Shown here in pieces: positions 1 to 12,565 of a stretch of DNA of 64,000 nucleotides. Source of the DNA: Culex pipiens pallens (lineage: Eukaryota > Arthropoda > Insecta > Diptera > Culicidae); assembly GCF_016801865.2 (NCBI RefSeq), contig NC_068938.1, forward strand, positions 28,842,240-28,906,239, given 5' to 3'. Position 1 is the first letter of the stretch. Every line of letters begins with the position of its first letter. The notes beneath the pieces were generated by a model. It was given only the letters and a program-made list of their open reading frames with translations, had not been told where the DNA came from and did no database searches. The position numbers and the translations under genes are program-made.

Positions 1-680
1 TTTCTAAATTTCTAAATTTCTAAATTTCTAAATTTCTAAATTTCTAAATTTCTAAATTTCTAAATTTCTAAATTTCTAAATTTCTAAATTTCTAAATTTC
101 TAAATTTCTAAATTTCTAAATTTCTAAATTTCTAAATTTCTAAATTTCTAAATTTCTAAATTTCTAAATTTCTAAATTTCTAAATTTCTAAATTTCTAAA
201 TTTCTAAATTTCTAAATTTCTAAATTTCTAAATTTCTAAATTTCTAAATTTCTAAATTTCTAAATTTCTAAATTTCTAAATTTCTAAATTTCTAAATTTC
301 TAAATTTCTAAATTTCTAAATTTCTAAATTTCTAAATTTCTAAATTTCTAAATTTCTAAATTTCTAAATTTCTAAATTTCTAAATTTCTAAATTTCTAAA
401 TTTCTAAATTTCTAAATTTCTAAATTTCTAAATTTCTAAATTTCTAAATTTCTAAATTTCTAAATTTCTAAATTTCTAAATTTCTAAATTTCTAAATTTC
501 TAAATTTCTAAATTTCTAAATTTCTAAATTTCTAAATTTCTAAATTTCTTAATTTCTAAATTTCTAAATTTCTAAATTTCTAAATTTCTAAATTTCTTAA
601 TTTCAAAATTTTTAAATTTCTTAATTTCAAAATTTTTAAATTCCTAAATTCCTAAAATCCTAAATTGCTAAAATCCTAAA
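1..680. repeat. 8-bp tandem array, unit TTTCTAAA
   Basis: About 75 near-perfect head-to-tail copies of TTTCTAAA run from the window edge to about 597, then decay through variants such as TTCTTAAT and TTCCTAAA to about 680. The array continues off the left edge. It has no coding capacity. Confidence 0.97.
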
Positions 681-1243
681 AATCAATCAGAATTTTAGCA
701 AAAAAAAATATAAAAAAATACTAAAAACATTCCATTTTTTCGTACTCGATTATCCGATAACTCGACTATTTCGGTTTATTTTGATTAATATCGAAAAATC
801 AATCATCCGAAGGTTCAGATTACCGAAGAAGGAAAAATTCTACTTTTATTTTGGACTGAAATTTTAGTTCACTCATACAAAATAAGTTGATTCGATCTGT
901 TGGTTACAGTTTTCCATTTTAGGTTACACAATTTTGTAATTTTAAAATGTTAGAATTTTTTTAAACTCAAATTTTCTGATTTTCTAAATTTAAATTATTT
1001 GAAATAAATTGTAGAATTCTTAAACATTTGAATCCTAGAAAATCTCTTTAAAAAAATATGATTTTTCTCTATGGTTTCCAATATTCTGAACAATAAGCAA
1101 AATCCTGCTTTTTGATTTTCGTCCTTTCAAGATTCAGCGTTTTGAGATTCGGTTTGATGAGCAGCTCTGGATTATCAATATTTTTACATTAAATACAACT
1201 TTATTTGTAATTTTCAGTTGCATTGAAATGTGCAAATCCAAAT
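681..1243. other. AT-rich spacer, nothing recognised
   Basis: Unique AT-rich sequence. I see no gene, RNA or clear repeat in it on either strand. Confidence 0.5.
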
Positions 1244-1485
1244 TACACTCAAACCCCGATGGTTTGACACCAACTGTTGTCAAACGAACGGGGTCACTTT
1301 TTAGTTTGACACCCCTTTTACACTGAGCTCACACACACTACCAAACGTTTGTTTTGATAGTATGCGTGAGCGCCGTGTAAAAAGTGACAGTTCGTCACTT
1401 TTTAGTTTGACTTTGACCAACCAACGGGGTACAAACTAAAAAAGTGTCAAACGAAAAAGTGACCAACCACCGGGGGTTGAGTGTA
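1244..1485. mobile_element. MITE-like element with TACACTCAA terminal inverted repeats
   Basis: A 242-bp element begins TACACTCAAACCCCGATGG and ends with the inverse CCACCGGGGGTTGAGTGTA. Inner blocks are also palindromic: AGTGACAGTTCGTCACTTTT and the GTTTGACACC/GTGTCAAAC pairs. A truncated copy in the opposite orientation lies at 63652-63803. It encodes nothing, which fits a non-autonomous DNA transposon. Confidence 0.75.
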
Positions 1486-1635
1486 TTTGATTCACTAATC
1501 AAAACAAATTGCACCGCGTGAAACGCTACATTCCGTTTCTGTTACTTTTCAGCTGCGTACCGCAAAAAAAAATCGTGACCTTCTCCTTGACGTTTGAAAG
1601 TTTTCCGAGCTGCGCAGCCCCAACACAGAACTCAC

Positions 1636-2480
1636 CTAACGATTTTCGCCTCCAGGCGAGACGAGCTCACCATCCGGAACAAACACGGCCGAAAGTGACC
1701 GCAGCAGGCGCCGGGTCCTCTCCCAATCGAACGCATCCGTTGGGTTGTGTCCCGTTAGCGAACCCGGTGGGAGAAGTCCCTGTGAAAAGAGAAACAAACA
1801 GTTTGTTTAGATCAAATGTTGCTGCAGTAGGCCACGAAAGATATCTGCTGCTGCTACGGAGATTTCGCACCGTGGCTCTCCCCTCCCACAACAAATCAGA
1901 GGAAAGTTTTCCAAGCAAAATTCCACCACAGCTGAAATACTCACCCAAAATGGTTGACAATTTCAAATTTGCTTTTCCGGATCGGTGACTCGGCAGATTT
2001 TTTCTGCCGGAAACGTGTGGAAGAAGTCCCTGTAAAGTAGAAAAAAACAAACACTGTGATAAAGCAATCTGCCCAAGCAGGCAATAGATAGTGCCGCTGC
2101 TGTTTTGTTTGGAATTCCCCTCCACCCTCACGAAACTCAAAATACTCACCCAAAGTTCCGCCATCCCGGAGCCGCTCCAATTCGAACTTCGAACATCCGT
2201 CCACCAACACTAGGATCGCGTTCGGCAACTTGATTGCCAATCGCCGGATGTTGCCAATTGGCTTAAACGACCGCCTCAACGCGAAAAATCCGGGTTTCCC
2301 CTAAAACTTCAGCAAACACCGTCAACACGAACATGATCGGACACGCGCGAGTAAAAAAAGTGACAGCTCGCTCGAACCATGGTGCGTTCGTTTCAGGAGC
2401 GTCGCACGGGTTCAGTGTAACTTGGTGTAACGGTGCGTTCGTTGCATGAGCGTCGGCTGAACAGGTTCAGTGTAAAGTTG
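1636..2480 (-). other. Exon-like modules of an unrecognised repeat or gene
   Basis: Read on the minus strand there are three modules with canonical splice-like borders: about 2280-2150 ending at a GTGAGT donor, 2029-1945 and 1779-1636. The last two each start after a pyrimidine tract plus CAG with GGACTTCT and end at GTGAGT. The first two modules join in frame for about 70 codons; the third reaches a stop after a few codons. A diverged relative lies at 9551-10300. The sequence on the 2480 side of both loci shares a block around GACAGCTCGCTCGAACCATG. It could be a fast-evolving split gene, a pseudogene or a transposon fragment. I recognise no domain. Confidence 0.3.
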
Positions 2481-2500
2481 GGTTTGTTAATTGATATTGG

Positions 2501-4656
2501 AATGTTTAAATGTTTAAATGTTTAAATGTTTAAATGTTTAAATGTTTAAATGTTTAAATGTTTAAATGTTTAAATGTTTAAATGTATAAATGTTTAAATG
2601 TTCAAATGTTTAAATGTTTAAATGTTTAAATGTTTAAATGTTTAAATGTTTAAATGTTTAAATGTTTAAATGTTTAAATGTTTAAATGTTTAAATGTTTA
2701 AATGTTTAAATGTTTAAATGTTTAAATGTTTAAATGTTTAAATGTTTAAATGTTTAAATGTTTAAATGTTTAAATGTTTAAATGTTTAAATGTTTAAATG
2801 TTTAAATGTTTAAATGTTTAAATGTTTAAATGTTTAAATGTTTAAATGTTTAAATGTTTAAATGTTTTAATGTTTAAATGTTTAAATGTTTAAATGTTTA
2901 AATGTTTAAATGTTTAAATGTTTAAATGTTTAAATGTTTAAATGTTTAAATGTTTAAATGTTTAAATGTTTAAATGTTTAAATGTTTAAATGTTTAAATG
3001 TTTAAATGTTTAAATGTTTAAATGTTTAAATGTTTAAATGTTTAAATGTTTAAATGTTTAAATGTTTAAATGTTTAAATGTTTAAATGTTTAAATGTTTA
3101 AATGTTTAAATGTTTAAATGTTTAAATGTTTAAATGTTTTAATGTTTAAATGTTTAAATGTTTAAATGTTTAAATGTTTAAATGTTTAAATGTTTAAATG
3201 TTTAAATGTTTAAATGTTTAAATGTTTAAATGTTTAAATGTTTAAATGTTTAAATGTTTAAATGTTTAAATGTTTAAATGTTTAAATGTTTAAATGTTTA
3301 AATGTTTAAATGTTTAAATGTTTAAATGTTTAAATGTTTAAATGTTTAAATGTTTAAATGTTTAAATGTTTAAATGTTAAATGTTTAAATGTTTAAATGT
3401 TTAAATGTTTAAATGTTTAAATGTTTAAATGTTTAAATGTTTAAATGTTTAAATGTTTAAATGTTTAAATGTTTAAATGTTTAAATGTTTAAATGTTTAA
3501 ATGTTTAAATGTTTAAATGTTTAAATGTTTAAATGTTTAAATGTTTAAATGTTTAAATGTTTAAATGTTTAAATGTTTAAATGTTTAAATGTTTAAATGT
3601 TTAAATGTTTAAATGTTTAAATGTTTAAATGTTTAAATGTTTAAATGTTTAAATGTTTAAATGTTTAAATGTTTAAATGTTTAAATGTTTAAATGTTTAA
3701 ATGTTTAAATGTTTAAATGTTTAAATGTTTAAATGTTTAAATGTTTAAATGTTTAAATGTTTAAATGTTTAAATGTTTAAATGTTTAAATGTTTAAATGT
3801 TTAAATGTTTAAATGTTTAAATGTTTAAATGTTTAAATGTTTAAATGTTTAATGTTTAAATGTTTAAATGTTTAAATGTTTAAATGTTTAAATGTTTAAA
3901 TGTTTAAATGTTTAAATGTTTAAATGTTTAAATGTTTAAATGTTTAAATGTTTAATGTTTAAATGTTTAAATGTTTAAATGTTTAAATGTTTAAATGTTT
4001 AAATGTTTAAATGTTTAAATGTTTAAATGTTTAATTTTTTTAATGTTTAAATGTTTAAATGTTTAAATGTTTAAATGTTTAAATGTTTAAATGTTTAAAT
4101 GTTTAAATGTTTAAATGTTTAAATGTTTAAATGTTTAAATGTTTAAATGTTTAAATGTTTAAATGTTTAAATGTTTAAATGTTTAAATGTTTAAATGTTT
4201 AAATGTTTAAATGTTTAAATGTTTAAATGTTTAAATGTTTAAATGTTTAAATGTTTAAATGTTTAAATGTTTAAATGTTTAAATGTTTAAATGTTTAAAT
4301 GTTTAAATGTTTAAATGTTTAAATGTTTAAATGTTTAAATGTTTAAATGTTTAAATGTTTAAATGTTTAAATGTTTAAATGTTTAAATGTTTAAATGTTT
4401 AAATGTTTAAATGTTTAAATGTTTAAATGTTTAAATGTTTAAATGTTTAAATGTTTAAATGTTTAAATGTTTAAATGTTTAATGTTTAAATGTTTAAATG
4501 TTTAAATGTTTAAATGTTTAAATGTTTAAATGTTTAAATGTTTAAATGTTTAAATGTTTAAATGTTTAAATGTTTAAATGTTTAAATGTTTAAATGTTTA
4601 AATGTTTAAATGTTTAAATGTTTAAATGTTTAAATGTTTAAATGTTTAAATGTTTA
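2501..4656. repeat. 8-bp tandem array, unit TTTAAATG
   Basis: About 270 copies over 2.15 kb, nearly uniform. There are a few one-base slips (units of 7 bases near 3375, 3850, 3955 and 4481) and an interruption by a T run near 4034. It is the second longest array in the window. Confidence 0.98.
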
Positions 4657-6040
4657 TGGAGATCGAAGTAGGTCGCGTAATAGGAAGGTCGTGAAATTTT
4701 CGCTCGCGTCATTTTCGATGAAAAAATATATTTTCAGTTAAAATTAACGAAGATTTCTTTATTTAAAGTCGTCGGTTACATACCGTCCCGTTGTCCCTCG
4801 CGAACTGTTAAATCTCCGATGAAGAGGAGGAATGTCTCCAAACATTTGAATTAGTGTTTTCAATAGAGGAAAAGTTTGTTTGTGGATAAAAATCATCTGG
4901 GTCGAGTGTAGCAAAAGCTTTAAAAAGAGTATTCCGTGTGTTTTACGCAGTGCCAGTTGGAACCGTTTTGGCATTAGTTTTAGAAAAACGTTTCACTCGC
5001 TGTTATGTGATGCATGAATGTAGTATTGTGGTCAGCAGCATCATGAATGGCCTGTTCCGTGAAGTGAGGACCAACTCCGTTCGAAAATGGGGCCGGAGGT
5101 GGATCCGGGGCATTCAGAGGACCATGACCGGAGTGGGTTCCACTGAAGATTTAGCTGAGGAGGCAAGTTTGCTGCGCGAATGATTTCGAGTCATGAAGAC
5201 CAGTTCTAGAAGAAACGCAAGCCATCATCGAGGAATTCGGTGAGATCAGTCCATTTTAAATCCTTATCTTAACTGAACTCGCATTGACTTTATCTGCCCT
5301 CAACTTGCTCTCCATCTGCCTTGCCTTTTTTTATTCTTGATTTTCAGTTCTAATTTTGCTTCATCCTACCATCTGTTTCTTTTATGTCATTGTGAGGGGA
5401 TCATCGATCCATCCGCATTGACATACTATCTTTTCATTTTTCTTCTTGTCTTTTCTCACATTTTCTCTTTTTTCACACTTACTACCAGTCTTTGTGAGGG
5501 GATACTGAGCTCGATTTGCTCTCCATCCGCAATGACCTTTTCTCATCTATGATTTTCCTTTTTATCAGTAGTTAGAATCAAAGCCGGGGATCGGGGTGTT
5601 AGCATCAGGGCAGTGGACAGTATGCTGTAATGGCGGAGACTGGATGTAGATAGTGGAAGACCAGAACTACGTCACAAGGGGGAACTAGTTTATTAATTGT
5701 ACAATTCTTAAGGATTGTCCAATTACTACATCTATTGACCTCTGTCAGTTTCCAGCTGTCTGCCGCGCCCTTTTAGGCCCCCAACAGGGTGCAAGCCCTG
5801 TTTTTCAGCTTTGTCAGTCTTTTTTCGGAGTCATTGAAGGTTACTGTCGGAAGGAGATTCTTTTCCCCTGAGGACACCGTGAGTGATTTTGCTTGTTCGC
5901 GTCCAACCACCCCCTTTTGGCCCTTCATACGACAGTAATTTGAAGATGCTCCCTTTAAGTCTGAGCCACTGTAATTCTAGGCAACCGCTACATAGGTCAT
6001 CCTTGTGGCCCTGTTGGTTATCAAATCAAATCAAATCAAA
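4657..6040 (+). mobile_element. Probable non-LTR retroelement 3' region with (ATCAA)n tail
   Basis: A more GC-balanced segment with no long open frame ends at 6040 in four ATCAA repeats, a common type of 3' tail in insect non-LTR elements. An 8-bp TTTAAATG array follows directly. Only the tail supports this call. The left limit is unknown and nothing before about 5200 is recognised. Confidence 0.35.
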
Positions 6041-6588
6041 AATGTTTAAATGTTTAAATGTTTAAATGTTTAAATGTTTAAATGTTTAAATGTTTAAATG
6101 TTTAAATGTTTAAATGTTTAAATGTTCAAATGTTTGAATATTTTAATATTTTAATATTTTAATATTTTAATATTTTAATATTTTAATATTTTAATATTTT
6201 AATATTTTAATATTTTAATATTTTAATATTTTAATATTTTAATATTTTAATATTTTAATATTTTAATATTTTAATATTTTAATATTTTAATATTTTAATA
6301 TTTTAATATTTTAATATTTTAATATTTTAATATTTTAATATTTTAATATTTTAATATTTTAATATTTTAATATTTTAATATTTTAATATTTTAATATTTT
6401 AATATTTTAATATTTTAATATTTTAATATTTTATTATTTTAATATTTTAATATTTTAATATTTTATTATTTTAATATTTTAATATTTTAATATTTTAATA
6501 TTTTAATATTTTAATATTTTAATATTTTAATATTTTAATATTTAAATATTTAAATATTTTATTATTTTAATATTTTAATATTTATTTT
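6041..6588. repeat. Two abutting 8-bp arrays, TTTAAATG then TTTTAATA
   Basis: About 12 copies of TTTAAATG (6041-6136) pass directly into about 56 copies of TTTTAATA (to 6588). The same pair of arrays in the same order occurs at 10346-10985. Confidence 0.97.
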
Positions 6589-8097
6589 TTTTGTGTAGAA
6601 ACAGTTAAATATGTAAAATTTCTAGTATTTTAATGTCTTAATGCTTAAGTTTTTTAATAATTTGATTTGATTTGAGCTTTTCACAAAATCGTTTGTGAAG
6701 TTTTGTATTTAAAATATAACTCGATTTCAAATACTTTTGTTACATGATTCAAATTATTTAAAAAAAATCGTTAAAAAAAAGTTAACACTACGCAACTATA
6801 ACATTACAATAAAACTTACTGTAACAAAAAATTGGAAAAAAATGCATTATGAGATTTCCAATAACAAAACCATAATATTTGCTGTATTCATGAAATGTAC
6901 AGTAGTTTTATTGTTTCAATTTATAACATTTCCAATAACAAAACCATGAAATTGACTGTAACCATGAAATCTACGATAGCTTTATCGTCATTCCAATGAA
7001 GTTCAAAAAAATCAACCATAAACTAACCATAGATATTATAATATCTATTGTAACTGCATGGTTTTGACAATGCATATCATCATATAATTTTATTCGCATA
7101 AAGATTTCTGATGAACTTACAGTAAATTTTAACGTTACAAAACGATAAAATATATTGTCATTTTGACAGTGTTTTAACAGTAGACAGCATCGTTTTTTAA
7201 GATAATTTGCGTCGTATTTTGGGATTTTACCATAAAAAAGGGGGGTTGTTATGCACCGGTACCATAAAAATTTCGAAATTTTTCCATACATTTTTTTTCC
7301 AAATACGACGCTTTTTACTGTTAATCTAATGTTGCATTTTTCATCCAAAAACTCGTCCTGACTATAGAAAACATCATACATTAATAATAAAAACAGCAAG
7401 CATTACAATGCATTGCACAGTCAATTTACAGTTCTTCATGGTTTTTTCGCTACCAAAATGTACTGTAAAAACTATATCCGTACATTGAATTAAATAATAA
7501 CTACAGTAAGTTTTATCGTTTATTTATTGTTTTTTCTCCACAAAACTGTATGGTAAAAAATATAAATGGACATTGAAGTTAATGGTTAATACAATAAATT
7601 AATGAGTATTTTTATCGTTATTATTTGTATTATTTTTTCACTTTATTTAGCACTTTTTTTAGCGTCGTTTTCTTTTGTGATTCCGCTTCAATCAGCCAAG
7701 CAAACAGTTACTGTTTGGCGTTGTCCGGAATGTCGGTAGCCGGTGCAGGATTCACTGCTTCGTACTTGGGATGGACATTCGCGTAATCGAGAAGCACAAT
7801 CCTCAGTGAAATAAGCCCCTGTTGAAGAGAAAAGACTAAATTAGACAAAAGGAAAATAATAAATAATGTTGCAAAACTACGTGGTGATTACTGCACTCGA
7901 TCGTCAAATTTCGATCGTAATTTCTCGACTCACGATCGAGATTCATCGATACAGAGCGGATTCGTTTTTTTGAAAGGAACTAAATTCGAAATTGATTCGC
8001 TAATAGGAACGAATAACAGCTGCCAAAAACTTGAAACCACATGCTCAGAAATCTTCGAACAATGGGGTTGAAATGTCAACAACAACAAGTTTGACAA
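6589..8097. other. AT-rich non-coding stretch with one dispersed repeat
   Basis: No gene is recognised. The part at 6846-7100, rich in CCATGAAAT and TCATTCCAAT motifs, is repeated in diverged form and the same orientation at about 11745-12000. The rest appears unique. Confidence 0.5.
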
Positions 8098-8254
8098 TAG
8101 GGTCCTAAAGCCATATGCCAATTTTTATGTACAACGGTAAAAGCCCGTTTTTTCGAACCAATTTTGAACTTAGAAAAAAAAATGCAACAGACAGGTTTTT
8201 AATCGTGTTTTTTACCGTTGTACATACAAATTTACATAGGACTTTAGGACCCTA
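8098..8254. mobile_element. Hairpin MITE with TAGGGTCCTAAAG ends
   Basis: The left arm contains TTTTATGTACAACGGTAAAA and the right arm its inverse TTTTTTACCGTTGTACAT. The ends TAGGGTCCTAAAG and CTTTAGGACCCTA are also inverse. Relatives are a half copy at 12186-12250 and a 328-bp element at 27856-28183. Confidence 0.7.
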
Positions 8255-8865
8255 TTGGTTTTGACGTTAGAGTGCTTTTTTAATTCAAATATGTTCGATT
8301 TAACTAATCCGCTCTTTGGTAAGATTTCGATCTACCATCGCCAAATTACAATCGAAAGTTTATTACACCGACCAACAAAATTTCTCCGCAGGCTCAACTC
8401 GAGGGGAAGCAAGAACTTTGGGGTTCCCAGAAGCACGTGCACTTTGAATTTTTACAAAAATGATAGAGAGAGAGTAGTTCAAAAATATGTATGGGGTGGC
8501 ACGTCAGTTCGTCAGTGAATGAACTTACAATTTGGATTTTCTGGAATCATTACAACGTACAAACCTAATGGCACATGTCAGGCCGACGTTTGGCGAAAAA
8601 GTGTCCATCCCCGCCAAACTTTTCATCGACATCACCGAGTCACGACGTTTTAGCAAGTTTCTAGCAGAGTTCTTACAGAGCTGGATATTTTTACAGCATT
8701 CTAGCAGAAATGTTCTAACGTTCTAGCAGGATTGGCAGAACCAGCTCTGCTAGAAGAATATTTAGTGACTGGGATGACGCGAGAAAATTTACCGATGAAA
8801 CATTCCAAAAATTCTACCAAAATTGTAAGTTTAACAACACCGCTCTAGTATCGGAAAGTTAACTC

Positions 8866-9015
8866 AATCCGAATTCTGAAACGGAATCTAATTGGAATCG
8901 CAATTCGCAATTCCGTTTCAAACGCAACAACCGGTTCCGTGTTCGAACCGGTTGTTGCGTTTGAAACGGAATTTGTGTACGATTCTAATTAGATTCCGTT
9001 TCAGAATTCGGATTG
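8866..9015. repeat. 150-bp near-perfect inverted repeat
   Basis: AATCCGAATTCTGAAACGGA at the left is inverted as TCCGTTTCAGAATTCGGATT at the right. The centre is the palindrome CAACCGGTTC...GAACCGGTTG. It could fold into a long hairpin and may be a foldback element; no second copy was seen in the window. Confidence 0.75.
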
Positions 9016-9550
9016 ATTTGACTGGGTTCCCAACTGATGTGAAAAAGTTTTAGTCTATAAAAAAATATGGATCAAAATTTTGATCTCTAATCACTTCTCC
9101 GACATCAGTAATCATTTTTCGAACTTGCTCGCAAATTTTAAATTTAATCGGAAATTCTTATTTTTATTGAAAAAAGTTTTATTTTTAACCACATGATCAC
9201 CCCTAATTCTGGCCCGATGTCGCCATCATGTGACCGCGCGCTCTGTTTGTTTGTCAACAAAGCTGCAGCTGGATGGTGAGACGAAGTGAGGGGGAAGAGG
9301 TTTTGACATTTTTATGCCCGCATCTGGCCCGCCGCCTATTTCGTCGGTCGTTTCCAACGACCGAGTCCAGTTAGGAACTGATCGTACAATACTTTTGAGA
9401 AACTATAATTGAACGTCAAAGACTCGTTCGAAATAGAAACAACATCGATCAAAAATCAAATGAGTTTTTCAACGTTAGCTTCTCAAGCCGTACCTCTGCC
9501 CAGATGAAAGTTTCCAAGGTAAACATTTCACTTCATACCCCAATACTCAC
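9016..9550. other. Spacer, no gene recognised
   Basis: The stretch is locally more GC-rich around 9210-9360. I found no splice-linked frame or known RNA. Confidence 0.4.
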
Positions 9551-10300
9551 ACGTAGTTGCTGAACTCCTTGTTACCATTCCTGAGTCGTACTAGATCCGT
9601 CACCCGGTGGATCTATCCAGCGGTCCAGCCTACACCGAGAACGCAGTCACTCCTTGCCAGCGCTTCCACACATACTTTCGGCGCGCCACGGCGGTCCGGG
9701 ATGTGTGCAGCAGCAGCCGGTCCACCGTGGAGAAGTGTCCCTGTATAGAAAAGAAAAAAAAATGGTTATGGAAAATTTCTTGACTTTTTTTTTGATTAGG
9801 TCCTATAAACAAATGTAAACATTGAGTGTATCCCTTTCACACCTTATGTCAAAGTCCATCGGAGTAAGCGGGATACACTCAATGTTTACTTTTGTTTATA
9901 GGACCTTATCAAAAAAAAGTCAAGATTTCTGCCGCTGTTGTGATATGAGATTCCGCCTTCCAAAAATTACGCCAACTTTCAATTACTCACCTAAAAATAT
10001 TGTTGCTTCACAGCGGCAACACCTATTCGCCAACCCCGAACCTTTCCGATTCGGTCTTCCGGCGGAACTGTCCAACCAGCACCGGGATCGGGGCCATTAT
10101 TAGCACCGCGAACACGCACAAATGCCGGGGATGTTCCACATCCCCGGGGACACACGACTTTACGCGGAAATTTCCTCTCGAAACGCGCGACACGAACAGG
10201 ATCAATCATGCGCGAATGAAAAATAATGACAGCTCGCTCGAACCATGGTGCGTTCGTTTCAGGTGCGTCGCACAGATTTAGTGTAATGGTGCGCTCTTTA
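9551..10300 (-). other. Second copy of the exon-like modules
   Basis: On the minus strand one module ends at 9991 with donor GTGAGT. A second runs 9740-9551, between an acceptor TTCTATACAG and a donor GTGAGT. The putative intron between them holds the hairpin element at 9779-9925. The block GACAGCTCGCTCGAACCATG is shared with the locus at 1.6-2.5 kb. Conceptual translations of the first modules look distantly alike in the stretch before the donor. No domain is recognised. Confidence 0.3.
9779..9925. mobile_element. Foldback MITE, AGGTCCTATAAAC family, copy 1
   Basis: The left arm, a T run followed by GATTAGGTCCTATAAACAAA, is mirrored at the right by GTTTATAGGACCTTATC and an A run. Inner arms GGGATACACTC/GAGTGTATCCC extend the fold. 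Six further copies are in this window. Confidence 0.8.
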
Positions 10301-10345
10301 AAAGAAGGTCGCACGGGTTCAGTGTTAATGTGAGTTTGCGTTCAA

Positions 10346-10985
10346 AAATGTTAAAATGTTTAAATGTTTAAACGTTTAAATTTTTAAATGTTTAAATGTT
10401 TAAATGTTTAAATGTTTAAATGTTTAAATGTTTAAATGTTTAAATGTTTAAATGTTTAAATGTTTAAATGTTTAAATGTTTAAATGTTTAAATGTTTAAA
10501 TGTTTAAATGTTTAAATGTTTAAATGTTTAAATGTTTTTAATATTTTAATATTTTAATATTTTAATATTTTAATATTTTAATATTTTAATATTTTAATAT
10601 TTTAATATTTTAATATTTTAATATTTTAATATTTTTATATTTTAATATTTTAATATTTTAATATTTTAATATTTTAATATTTTAATATTTTAATATTTTA
10701 ATATTTTAATATTTTAATATTTTAATATTTTAATATTTTAATATTTTAATATTTTAATATTTTAATATTTTAATATTTTAATATTTTAATATTTTAATAT
10801 TTTAATATTTTAATATTTTAATATTTTAATATTTTAATATTTTAATATTTTAATATTTTAATATTTTTATATTTTAATATTTTAATATTTTAATATTTTA
10901 ATATTTTAATATTTTTATATTTTAATATTTTAATATTTTAATATTTTAATATTTTAATATTTTAATATTTTAATATTTTAATATT
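10346..10985. repeat. Two abutting 8-bp arrays, TTTAAATG then TTTTAATA
   Basis: About 23 copies of TTTAAATG (10346-10534) join about 56 copies of TTTTAATA (10535-10985). Order and orientation are the same as at 6041-6588. Confidence 0.97.
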
Positions 10986-11159
10986 AAACAAAACACTTGA
11001 TCAACATATCCTAATTTCCTATTTTGTGTTTGTAAAAGTTTGAGTATTGTAAATTTTTACTGTTACTAATTTTTTTTTAAATACGATTTCACTGTAAGTG
11101 CCCATGCGAAAAAGTTTTCAGAAGTATTTGAATCAACGCGGATTTTTGGATTAAGCCAG

Positions 11160-11726
11160 TGGTTTCGGCAGTTGCGACGGTGGTTCCTGTGGATTTATAA
11201 GAAGCTCGATTTTGGATCCTGGAAGAAGCACTGGCACGATGAACGCCATGAAGGCCACGATGGGTTATGTACCGGAATTGTCCGAACTACAAACCGGTGC
11301 AAGAGATTGCTTCAAGGGTGTGCGTTGCAAGCTGCTGCTCGTGGCCAAAGATCCGGACGGTGGACCCGCGACCAGACGCTGAACAAGGAACAAGCCCAAG
11401 GTTGGTTTCGTGGCGCACAAATTTACACTTACACACCACACCACAACTGTTTCGGAGCGTTTGGTACGGTATGTCCACGCATCCTTCCTCCCCTGATGAT
11501 TCTATGAAATGTGATCCGTTCACAGAATCTGTCTCTGCGGTTAATGCAACGCAGTAGGCCTGGCCGCTTTAATTTTTGCTATACATTTTCGGGGTAACTC
11601 GGATGTACTGTAATCATTAATATTGATAAGAAAGGACTTGAGGCGTAATCTTACCACAAGTTCTTCCAGGATGCTTTCTTCGGACTGGCTGCGCTTGTGT
11701 TCGATTAGATTAGATTAGATTAGTTA
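11160..11726 (+). mobile_element. Non-LTR-like retroelement 3' end with (GATTA)n tail
   Basis: The segment ends in four GATTA units. The last 270 bp recur with high similarity, reversed, at 36386-36697, including the tail. Variable 5' truncation with a shared 3' tail is typical of non-LTR or SINE insertion. Short open frames at 11172-11557 match no family I recognise. Confidence 0.6.
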
Positions 11727-12185
11727 CTAATTTTTTTTAAAATACATCATGAGAAAACCAATATAAAAACCATGCAATTTTCTGTAACCATACGCTTTAC
11801 GGTAGCTTATTTGTTATAACTTTATGAGACTTCCAATAACAAAACATTTCAATTAGTTGTAACCATGAATTTTATAGTAGCTTCATCGTCATTCCAATAA
11901 AGTTCGAAAACGTCAACAATAAACTTACCATAAATATCATAATATGTATTGTAATTGCATGGTTTTAACAGTGCAAATCATCATATAATTTTATGCGGGA
12001 TTTGATTATGCGGGGTACATGAAAAAGATTGAGGTTAAATTTTGTCCGGCCAGCAAAATCAAATGGTGCGCTAGTGTGTGTACGCGAAACGTCATTAAGC
12101 TCTATTGAATTTTTTCAGAATTTTTTTAAATGCTTAAATTCCTAAATTCTAAAATTCTAAAATTCTTCTTAAATTCTTCTTAAAT

Positions 12186-12250
12186 TGGGTACTAAAGCCC
12201 TATGTAAATTTTTATGTACAACGGTGAAAAACACGATTAAAAACCATTTC
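12186..12250 (+). mobile_element. Half copy of the TAGGGTCCTAAAG-type MITE
   Basis: GGGTACTAAAGCCCTATGTA followed by TTATGTACAACGGTGAAAAA matches the left arm of the element at 27856. The right arm is absent. Confidence 0.6.
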
Positions 12251-12325
12251 TGATCACTTTTTTTTTTATTTTAATCATTTTAAATATTTACCGTGGCAGA
12301 TATTTAACAAACCCAACACATACCT

Positions 12326-12565
12326 GCACGCAGAAAAATAAGGCGTATTTGAATCAACAAAATGTTTTGTTGATTTGAAAATCAAGATTTTTGTTGAATC
12401 AACGCTAAACGTCAAAGCAACTTTTTCAAAACAACAACAGATTTTTGTAGAATTGAGAAAATCAAGGTTTTTTCAACGCAAAATCGGCGTTGATTATATT
12501 CAACAAAAATTTTGTTGAATCAAACCTCGTACAGGCTGATTCTACAAAATATTTTTCTGCGTGTG
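12326..12565. mobile_element. MITE with GCACGCAGAAAAATA ends, copy 1
   Basis: A 240-bp element with terminal GCACGCAGAAAAATA and inverse TATTTTTCTGCGTGTG. A closely similar copy is at 46657-46898. The interior contains short TTGTTGATT/AATCAACAA palindromes. It is non-coding. Confidence 0.8.

Noticed and set aside
1..680. Telomeric repeat at the window edge
   Set aside because: The unit TTTCTAAA is not a known telomere motif and similar octamer arrays occur inside introns, so the edge is only a window boundary.
2501..4656. CRISPR-like array
   Set aside because: Units are contiguous 8-mers without spacers, in a eukaryotic sequence with introns.
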